5,479 nt of DNA from an uncultured Oscillibacter sp. (GTDB lineage: Bacteria; Bacillota; Clostridia; Oscillospirales; Oscillospiraceae): positions 8,301 through 13,779 of the forward strand of contig CAJOFP010000058.1 in assembly GCA_905233795.1 (NCBI GenBank). Reading direction: 5' to 3'. Shown here piece after piece: positions 1-4,570 of the stretch. Below the pieces are notes generated by a model that made no database searches, was not told the DNA's origin, and worked only from the letters and a program-made list of their open reading frames with translations. Position numbers and translations under genes: made by a program. Numbering within the stretch: the first letter of the stretch is position 1; the number at the start of each line of letters is the position of its first letter.

Positions 1-869
1 GTCGCGTCATTGCTGTCATGTTGGATTTTCATATCCCGCGAGGACGTGAGAAATCTGAAATGATACCCCGTATCCCGCGCCGCCATGCCCTCCAGACAGG
101 TTAAATAAAACGAAATAAACGTCACATGATCTCTCATGCCGCAGTCCTGAACCGTAAAAGCGATATTTTTATATTGCTCTTCCGTCATTTCCGGGACTTT
201 TAATTCCAGATAGACATCCAAGCCCAAGCCCCGACAGAACGCCAAGCCCTCTTCCAGCGTCGGAATACGGGTTCCGGCGTATTCTTCCCCGCGTCCCGCG
301 CCGAAATCCAACGCCCGCGCCTGTTCCAGCGTCATATTGGCGATTTCGCCCGTCCCGTTCGACGTATCGTCCACCACGGGACGGTGTAACAAAACCGCTT
401 TTCCGTCGGACGTGAAGCGCACATCCGTTTCTATGCAATCATAACCGGCGCGGGCGGCGGCCTCAAACGCCGCGAGCGTATTTTCCGGCGCGCTGGCCGT
501 ATAGCCGCGATGGGCGATCAGGCGCGGACGCTTTAAAATTTTCTCATCCGGGATTTCTCCCGCGCTTTCTTGATTTTCCCGCGAAATTTCACTATTTTCT
601 CCCGGATTATCCTGTGAAATCTCGCTGTTTTCTTGATTTTTTTCTTGACTATCCTGTGAAACTTCACTGTTTTCTTGATTTTTTTCTTGACTATCCTGTG
701 AAATTTCGCTGTTTTCCGGGATTTCATCCGGCGCGGCGGCGGATAAAATCTCCGCCGGATGATAATAATGATATAAATTATATCGCCCGCCCCGGACAGT
801 AAAATTCGCGCCGAACAACAGCGCCACGGAACAAATCAGATAGAGAAGCGCCGAAAGACACTGTTTCAT
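1..869 (-). CDS. Glycerophosphodiester phosphodiesterase-like protein with N-terminal anchor and repeat linker (3' end cut by window)
   Basis: The reading frame starts at ATG 869 and stays open for 289 codons to the left window edge, so the C-terminus is missing. Family members hydrolyse glycerophosphodiesters to glycerol 3-phosphate and an alcohol. Residues 1-25 are a short basic start plus a hydrophobic stretch (LSALLYLICSVALLFGA), a signal peptide or membrane anchor, so the enzyme probably acts outside the membrane. Residues about 50-110 are a hydrophilic Glu/Asn/Ser/Gln repeat linker. The GDPD domain starts near 115: AHRGYTASAPENT holds H120 and R121, CIETDVRFTSDG holds E147 and D149, LLH holds the second histidine H162, and YLELK holds E222. 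These match the metal-binding and catalytic positions of the family. The usual HD...DRT segment after the second histidine reads H-R-P-V-V-D-D-T here, an apparent Asp/Arg swap. The start is supported by the hydrophobic N-terminus; the ribosome binding site is only a weak GGGG 10 bases upstream. Family assignment is firm; substrate is unknown. Confidence 0.88.
   Translation of the reverse strand, partial: MKQCLSALLYLICSVALLFGANFTVRGGRYNLYHYYHPAEILSAAAPDEIPENSEISQDSQEKNQENSEVSQDSQEKNQENSEISQDNPGENSEISRENQESAGEIPDEKILKRPRLIAHRGYTASAPENTLAAFEAAARAGYDCIETDVRFTSDGKAVLLHRPVVDDTSNGTGEIANMTLEQARALDFGAGRGEEYAGTRIPTLEEGLAFCRGLGLDVYLELKVPEMTEEQYKNIAFTVQDCGMRDHVTFISFYLTCLEGMAARDTGYHFRFLTSSRDMKIQHDSNDA
564..720 (-). 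repeat. In-frame 42-bp tandem repeat encoding a hydrophilic linker
   Basis: Two full 42-bp units lie at 626-667 and 668-709 and differ at only a few positions. A 33-bp shortened unit lies at 593-625, a degenerate one at about 564-592, and the start of another after 710. Read on the minus strand each full unit encodes 14 residues of the type ENSEISQDSQEKNQ (ENSEVSQDSQEKNQ in the second). The unit length is a multiple of three, so copy-number change would alter linker length without shifting the frame. The array joins the membrane anchor of the GDPD-like protein to its catalytic domain. Confidence 0.9.
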
Positions 870-879
870 GATTTCAATA

Positions 880-930
880 CCCCAAATATTTAAATATTAT
901 ATTATATATTTTTTAATCCCGTATTTTCAG
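880..930 (-). promoter_or_regulatory. Possible weak promoter and ribosome binding site of the GDPD-like gene
   Basis: On the minus strand CTGAAA (925-930) and TATAAT (901-906) are separated by 18 bases. The -10 is perfect but sits in an A/T-only stretch where such hexamers arise by chance, and the -35 is poor. GGGG at 880-883 is the only ribosome-binding-like sequence, 10 bases before the ATG. Read-through from glnS is an equally possible source of transcript. Confidence 0.35.
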
Positions 931-951
931 CGCGTTTTCACGCGCTTTTTT
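929..951. terminator. CGCG hairpin just downstream of glnS
   Basis: AGCGCGT, a TTTC loop and ACGCGCT form a perfect 7-bp stem at 929-946. On the plus strand six T residues follow (946-951), which is the form of an intrinsic terminator. The gene that ends here, glnS, runs the other way, and in its transcript the hairpin is preceded by A residues and followed by GAAAATAC. It would therefore be a poor intrinsic terminator for glnS. It could stabilise the glnS 3' end, block antisense transcription, or be a regulatory dyad for the GDPD-like gene. A similar dyad lies at 4231-4246. Confidence 0.35.
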
Positions 952-2635
952 ATTTGCTCTTGCGGTAGCTGTCTTTCAGAGACACGCTGCGATTAAATAC
1001 TAAATTACCGGGTTTAGAATCCCGACTGTCCGGGCAGAAATAGCCCAGACGCAAAAATTGATAGCGTTCCCCCGCCGCCGCGTTTTCTAAACAGGCTTCG
1101 ACTTTGCAATTTTTTAAAATCTCAAGAGAATCGGGATTTAAACACTCCATGAAATCTTTCCCCGCCTCATCCGGCGCGGGATCGGAAAATAAATTGCCGT
1201 ATAATCTAATTTCGGCGTCAATAGCTGTCGCGGCGTCCGTCCAATGCAACGTCGCGCCTTTGACTTTCCGCCCGTCGGACGGGTCCCCGCCCCGGCTGTC
1301 CGGGTCATATTCGCATAATACGGCTGTAATATTCCCGTTTTCGTCTTTCTCAAATCCCGTACAGCGGATTAAATACGCGCCTTTCAATCTGCATTCCGGG
1401 CCGCCCGGATATAAGCGTTTATATTTCGGCGCGGGCTTTTCCATAAAATCATCCGATTCAATCCACAGTTCGCGGGAGAAATCGACTTGACGCGTCCCCG
1501 CTGTCGGATCCACGGGATTATTCTCAATCTCTAATTTTTCATGTTCATTTTCAGGATAGTTTTTAATAATTAATTTCACGGGCCGCATGACCGCCATGAC
1601 GCGCCGCGCCGTTTCGTTTAAATCTTCCCGTAAGCAATGCTCCAGAAAATTATATTCCACTACGCTGTCCACTTTGGCGACGCCGATTCTCTCACAAAAA
1701 TTGCGTATCGCTTTCGGCGTATAGCCGCGCCGCCGCAGTCCGCATAAAGTCGGCATACGGGGATCGTCCCATCCCGATACCTGTCCGCCCTCGACTAAAG
1801 CGCGTAATTTGCGTTTGCTCATGACCGTGTAATCCATACCCAGTCTGGCGAACTCGATTTGACGCGGTTTCGACGGCAATTCGCAGTTATTAATTACCCA
1901 GTCATATAAAGGCCGGTGATTCTCATACTCCAGCGAACATAAACTATGTGTAATGCCCTCTAAAGCGTCCTGTATGGGATGCGCGAAGTCATACATGGGA
2001 TAGATCGGCCATTTGTCGCCCTGTCTGTGATGTGTAAAATGCTTAATGCGATAAATAACCGGATCGCGCATATTAAAATTATTACTCGCCAAGTCAATTT
2101 TGGCTCTTAACGTCATACTGCCGTCCGGGAACTCGCCCGCCCGCATACGGGCGAACAAATCTAAATTTTCCTCAATAGGCCGATCCCGCCACGGACTCCG
2201 CGCCGGTACGCCCGGCGTCCCGCGATATTCTTTAAATTCCTCCTGACTTAATTCGCATACATACGCCAAGCCTTTTTTAATCAATAAAACCGCCTGTCTG
2301 TAATCTTCCTCGAAATAATCCGACCCATAAAAAAATCTGTCTCCCCAGTCAAATCCAAGCCAGTGAATATCCTCCTGAATCGCGTCTACATATTCCTCGT
2401 CTTCTTTGACCGGATTTGTATCATCCATACGCAGATTGCACAGACCGTTATATTTTTCAGCCGTGCTGAAATTAATCGTCAGCGCTTTACAATGCCCGAT
2501 ATGCAAATAGCCGTTCGGCTCCGGGGGGAAACGGGTATGAACCCGCTGTCCGGCGAATCTCCCGCCGGGCGCTATATCCTCTTCAATAAACGCGTGAATA
2601 AAATTCCGATTTTCGCTTCTCATCTCTTCCGCCAT
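950..2635 (-). CDS. glnS: Glutamine--tRNA ligase (GlnRS)
   Basis: This cytoplasmic class I aminoacyl-tRNA synthetase joins glutamine to tRNA-Gln using ATP. The 561-residue length is close to the 554 of E. coli GlnRS, and similarity is visible along the whole protein. The N-terminal Rossmann domain carries FPPEPNGYLHIGH, with the HIGH signature at residues 45-48, followed by NLRMDDTNPVKEDEEYV. The KMSKS-type loop reads VMSKR at 271-275, followed by GWDDPRMPTLCGLRRRGYTP. From about residue 345 the protein forms the two beta-barrel anticodon-binding domains, with YKRLYPGGPECRLKGAYLI, DGRKVKGATLHW and FNRSVSLKDSY near the end. There is no YqeY-like C-terminal extension. The first ATG is chosen because GGGGGAGGAT lies 7 bases upstream; the next methionine (residue 5) would be 19 bases away. 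A promoter of its own lies at 2684-2712. It encodes direct tRNA-Gln charging, so tRNA-Gln need not depend on the GatCAB amidotransferase route. Confidence 0.97.
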   Translation of the reverse strand: MAEEMRSENRNFIHAFIEEDIAPGGRFAGQRVHTRFPPEPNGYLHIGHCKALTINFSTAEKYNGLCNLRMDDTNPVKEDEEYVDAIQEDIHWLGFDWGDRFFYGSDYFEEDYRQAVLLIKKGLAYVCELSQEEFKEYRGTPGVPARSPWRDRPIEENLDLFARMRAGEFPDGSMTLRAKIDLASNNFNMRDPVIYRIKHFTHHRQGDKWPIYPMYDFAHPIQDALEGITHSLCSLEYENHRPLYDWVINNCELPSKPRQIEFARLGMDYTVMSKRKLRALVEGGQVSGWDDPRMPTLCGLRRRGYTPKAIRNFCERIGVAKVDSVVEYNFLEHCLREDLNETARRVMAVMRPVKLIIKNYPENEHEKLEIENNPVDPTAGTRQVDFSRELWIESDDFMEKPAPKYKRLYPGGPECRLKGAYLIRCTGFEKDENGNITAVLCEYDPDSRGGDPSDGRKVKGATLHWTDAATAIDAEIRLYGNLFSDPAPDEAGKDFMECLNPDSLEILKNCKVEACLENAAAGERYQFLRLGYFCPDSRDSKPGNLVFNRSVSLKDSYRKSK

Positions 2636-2642
2636 AAACCCG

Positions 2643-2652
2643 ATCCTCCCCC
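2643..2652 (-). promoter_or_regulatory. Strong ribosome binding site of glnS
   Basis: Read on the minus strand the sequence is GGGGGAGGAT, ending 7 bases before the ATG at 2635. This is the strongest Shine-Dalgarno sequence in the window and fixes the glnS start. Confidence 0.85.
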
Positions 2653-2683
2653 GGATATTATAAATTTATTATATATTTTTTAT

Positions 2684-2712
2684 ATTATACAAATTTTTTA
2701 TATAAATTGCAA
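2684..2712 (-). promoter_or_regulatory. Sigma-70-type promoter of glnS
   Basis: On the minus strand TTGCAA (2707-2712) and a perfect TATAAT (2684-2689) are separated by exactly 17 bases. Transcription would begin near 2677, giving a leader of about 40 bases that carries the strong ribosome binding site. The surroundings are very A/T-rich, which lowers the value of the -10 alone, but the hexamer pair, spacing and position all fit. Confidence 0.7.
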
Positions 2713-2719
2713 GCCGTAA

Positions 2720-2757
2720 TATTAATAATATTTATAATTATTATAATATTATTAATA
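2720..2757. repeat. 13-bp A/T-only inverted repeat over the aminotransferase stop codon
   Basis: The arm TATTAATAATATT (2720-2732) is the exact reverse complement of AATATTATTAATA (2745-2757), with a 12-base A/T spacer. The TAA stop of the aminotransferase (2752-2754) lies inside one arm. The stem has no G or C and no clear U tract after it in the minus-strand transcript, so it is not a standard intrinsic terminator. It may act as a weak 3'-end structure or as a site of DNA bending upstream of the glnS promoter. Confidence 0.6.
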
Positions 2758-4170
2758 ATTTTTTTGTTCTTTCGGCGCGGTGAATCCCGACGCTTTATTC
2801 AATTCCGGCGCGTTACGCTTGTTTTTATTCTCTTCAGACGACCGGGGCAATATATTTTGTCTGCCCGGAAGCGGCCCGGACTGTAATTGCTTTAAAGCCG
2901 CCAATTTTAAACAAGTACAGAATACTTCCCCCGCCTGCTGTAATTCATCCATCGGCGGGAACGACGGCGCGATTCTGATATTACTGTCATTCGGGTCCAA
3001 TCCATAAGGGAACGTCGCCCCCGCCGGCGTCATCGTCACGCCCGCCTGTCGGCATAATTTCAGCGTCCGCCGCGCCGTTCCCGGCATGGCGTTGAGAGAG
3101 ATAAAATAACCGCCTTTCGGTCTGTTCCACTCGGCTATGTCCAGCGGCGCGATTTCACGCTCCAGCGTATCCAATACGCATTTGAATTTGGGCCGTAAAA
3201 TCTCCGCGTGACGGCGCATTAATTCCAGCGTGTGTTCTTTATTTTTTAAATATAATACATGCCGTTGCTGATTGACTTTATCAAAGCTGATCGCCTGTAC
3301 GGATAAAAGCCGCTTTAAATACGTCATGTTATCTTCCGAACAGGCGAAACACGACACGCCCGCGCCCGGCAACGTAATTTTCGACGTGGACGCGAACTCA
3401 ATCACCATATCGGGATTGCCGTGTCTCGCGCATATCGACAGCATATCCGGGAACGGGATATAATCGCCGTCAAATTCATGAATTACATAAGCGTTATCCC
3501 ACATGATTAGAAAATCCGGCGCGGCGGGCTTTAAACCCGCAAGCCTTTCGATTGTCTCCTGAGAATATATAATCCCGTCAGGATTGGAATACTTCGGCAC
3601 GCACCATATGCCCTTCACACTGGGGTCTTTGACCGCTTCTTCTATCATATCCATATCCGGCCCCGTCGGCGTCATGGGGATATTAATCATCTCAAAGCCG
3701 AAATCCGCCGTAATGCGAAAATGCCGGTCATAGCCCGGAACCGGACAGAGCCATCTCAACATGCCCTCTTTATGCCAAGGCCGTTCACTGTGCAATAATC
3801 CGTGCGTGAACGCCTTTGTAATCGTATCGTACATCAACTGCAGACTGGCGTTGCCGCCGACAAATACCTGTTCCGGCTTACAGCCTAAAATGTCCGCGAA
3901 TAAACGCCGGGCGGCGGGCAGTCCCGCCAATTCGCCGTAATTGCGCACGTCCTCGCCGTCCGACAGATACTCTTCCGGCGTCAGCATTCTCTCAAATATG
4001 CCGCTGACCATATCCAACTGCTCTTTGCCGGGTTTTCCACGCGCCATATTTAATTTTAAACCGCGTTCTTTTAATAATTCATACTCCGCCCGGACTTCCT
4101 GATATTCCAAGTCCCTCTCATGGGGCGTCATGCGGGAATAGGGAATCATCATATTCGCCATATTCATCAT
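2752..4170 (-). CDS. PLP-dependent aminotransferase, aspartate-aminotransferase-like (PF12897 type)
   Basis: This fold-type I enzyme, which uses pyridoxal phosphate, most likely transfers the amino group between aspartate and 2-oxoglutarate; a Corynebacterium member of this family is an aspartate aminotransferase. The N-terminal ARGKPGKEQLD is typical of the family. Cofactor-site features follow in order: FVGGNASLQLMYD, the YSNPDG segment, MWDNAYVIHEF with D225 (pyridine nitrogen) and Y228, FASTSKITLPGAG with K264 as the Schiff-base lysine, and NIRIAPSFPP with R399 as the likely substrate-carboxylate arginine. All key residues are present. The family is usually about 420-430 residues; this protein has 472, with a polar basic tail after about residue 430. 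The start is ambiguous: methionines occur at residues 1, 2, 4, 7, 8 and 14. AGGAAGGA directly abuts codon 1, so the double AGGA fits codons 1, 2 or 4 (4170, 4167 or 4161). The gene has its own promoter at 4212-4240 and faces away from the TPR gene. Exact substrate range is inferred. Confidence 0.92.
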   Translation of the reverse strand: MMNMANMMIPYSRMTPHERDLEYQEVRAEYELLKERGLKLNMARGKPGKEQLDMVSGIFERMLTPEEYLSDGEDVRNYGELAGLPAARRLFADILGCKPEQVFVGGNASLQLMYDTITKAFTHGLLHSERPWHKEGMLRWLCPVPGYDRHFRITADFGFEMINIPMTPTGPDMDMIEEAVKDPSVKGIWCVPKYSNPDGIIYSQETIERLAGLKPAAPDFLIMWDNAYVIHEFDGDYIPFPDMLSICARHGNPDMVIEFASTSKITLPGAGVSCFACSEDNMTYLKRLLSVQAISFDKVNQQRHVLYLKNKEHTLELMRRHAEILRPKFKCVLDTLEREIAPLDIAEWNRPKGGYFISLNAMPGTARRTLKLCRQAGVTMTPAGATFPYGLDPNDSNIRIAPSFPPMDELQQAGEVFCTCLKLAALKQLQSGPLPGRQNILPRSSEENKNKRNAPELNKASGFTAPKEQKNY

Positions 4171-4178
4171 TCCTTCCT
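4171..4178 (-). promoter_or_regulatory. Ribosome binding site abutting the aminotransferase start
   Basis: On the minus strand AGGAAGGA immediately precedes ATG ATG AAT ATG. The first AGGA is 4 bases from codon 1 and 7 from codon 2, and the second AGGA is 9 bases from codon 4. The site confirms translation begins here but leaves the exact start open between 4170, 4167 and 4161. Confidence 0.75.
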
Positions 4179-4211
4179 GTAAATATACGTTTTTCCTCCA
4201 CGCGATTTCTT

Positions 4212-4240
4212 AGTATACCCCAATTCAATCACGCGTTCAA
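4212..4240 (-). promoter_or_regulatory. Sigma-70-type promoter of the aminotransferase gene
   Basis: On the minus strand TTGAAC (4235-4240) and TATACT (4212-4217) are separated by exactly 17 bases. Transcription would begin near 4205, leaving a leader of about 35 bases. The -35 lies inside the dyad at 4231-4246, so a protein bound to the dyad, or the dyad extruded as a cruciform, would compete with RNA polymerase. Confidence 0.7.
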
Positions 4241-4251
4241 GCGCGTTTTTT
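4231..4251. promoter_or_regulatory. CGCG dyad overlapping the aminotransferase -35
   Basis: ACGCGT, TCAA and GCGCGT (4231-4246) pair as six base pairs including one T-G, with T residues from 4246 to 4251 on the plus strand. It looks like a plus-strand intrinsic terminator, yet no plus-strand gene ends before it. Because it covers the -35 of the minus-strand promoter, an operator is an alternative reading. It resembles the hairpin at 929-946 in sequence and in distance from the next start codon. Confidence 0.4.
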
Positions 4252-4404
4252 ACGGTAAAAACGCCGAAAAAAGGGATGTGACGGCGCGTAAAATTGTAAT
4301 ATTACGTTCCGCCTGAAGAATCCCCGCGTATTCCATCATATGCAAAGACAAAACATATCAGCGCTGTCCATGTCACGCGGACGGGAATCCCGCGCATATT
4401 CATC

Positions 4405-4433
4405 TTGCGCAATCCGTCGAATCGCGCTATAAT
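4405..4433 (+). promoter_or_regulatory. Sigma-70-type promoter upstream of the TIR-like/TPR gene
   Basis: TTGCGC (4405-4410) and a perfect TATAAT (4428-4433) are separated by exactly 17 bases, and the -10 follows a GC-containing stretch (ATCGCGC), so it is not simply part of an A/T run. Transcription would start near 4440, giving a leader of about 130 bases before ATG 4571. Confidence 0.6.
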
Positions 4434-4473
4434 ATTTTTATAATATCAATCACGCGAATCACGCCGCGCAAAA

Positions 4474-4527
4474 AATTCTATAAAATTATATAAAAATTAA
4501 TTAAATTAATTCTATAAAAAATTATAT
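4474..4527 (+). repeat. Pair of A/T-rich direct repeats in the leader of the TPR gene
   Basis: AATTCTATAAAATTATAT (4474-4491) returns as AATTCTATAAAAAATTATAT (4508-4527), differing only by two extra A residues. The copies are 34 bases apart with a TTAATTAA-containing spacer. They lie between the predicted transcription start and the ribosome binding site. Function is unknown. Confidence 0.6.
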
Positions 4528-4559
4528 CCATTACGCCAATTTACGCCGACAACGAAAAC

Positions 4560-4566
4560 GGGGTGA
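4560..4566 (+). promoter_or_regulatory. Ribosome binding site of the TIR-like/TPR gene
   Basis: GGGGTGA ends 4 bases before ATG 4571. It supports this start over any later methionine; the next in-frame one is residue 167. Confidence 0.7.
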
Positions 4567-4570
4567 ACAT

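Larger units (their letters stand above)
4171..4570. other. 400-bp divergent intergenic region
   Basis: I find no convincing gene here. The left part (4171-4251) holds the aminotransferase leader, promoter and CGCG dyad. The middle (4252-4400) shows no feature beyond a small palindrome GTAATATTAC at 4296-4305. The right part holds a plus-strand promoter (4405-4433) and a leader of about 130 bases with A/T-rich direct repeats. The 11-mer TCAATCACGCG occurs at 4225-4235 and at 4446-4456. Confidence 0.7.

Noticed and set aside
533..727. Minus-strand frame of 64 codons with a strongly basic repeat (KFHRIVKKKIKKT)
   Set aside because: It is the 42-bp repeat read in another frame of the GDPD-like gene. 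Because the unit length is divisible by three, several frames stay open there. It has no ribosome binding site.
614..802. Plus-strand frame with repeated FLDFFLDYPVK phrases
   Set aside because: This is the antisense of the same repeat array; the repetition comes from the linker DNA and there is no start signal.
1104..1490. Plus-strand frame of 128 codons inside glnS
   Set aside because: It is antisense to a continuous, well-conserved GlnRS sequence, has no ribosome binding site and no recognisable protein features.
2363..2719. Plus-strand frame of 118 codons over the glnS 5' end and promoter
   Set aside because: It lies antisense to the conserved GlnRS N-terminus and extends into an A/T-rich promoter region. 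The hydrophobic C-terminus comes from A/T composition.
4382..4392. Palindrome CGGGAATCCCG as an operator or hairpin
   Set aside because: The one-base centre does not allow a hairpin, and CGGGA/TCCCG strings are common throughout the coding DNA of this window.
4340..4432. Plus-strand 30-codon frame in the divergent region, beginning MQRQNIS
   Set aside because: It has no ribosome binding site, covers the predicted promoter of the TPR gene, and its Arg/Ser-rich composition looks like noncoding CGCG-rich DNA.
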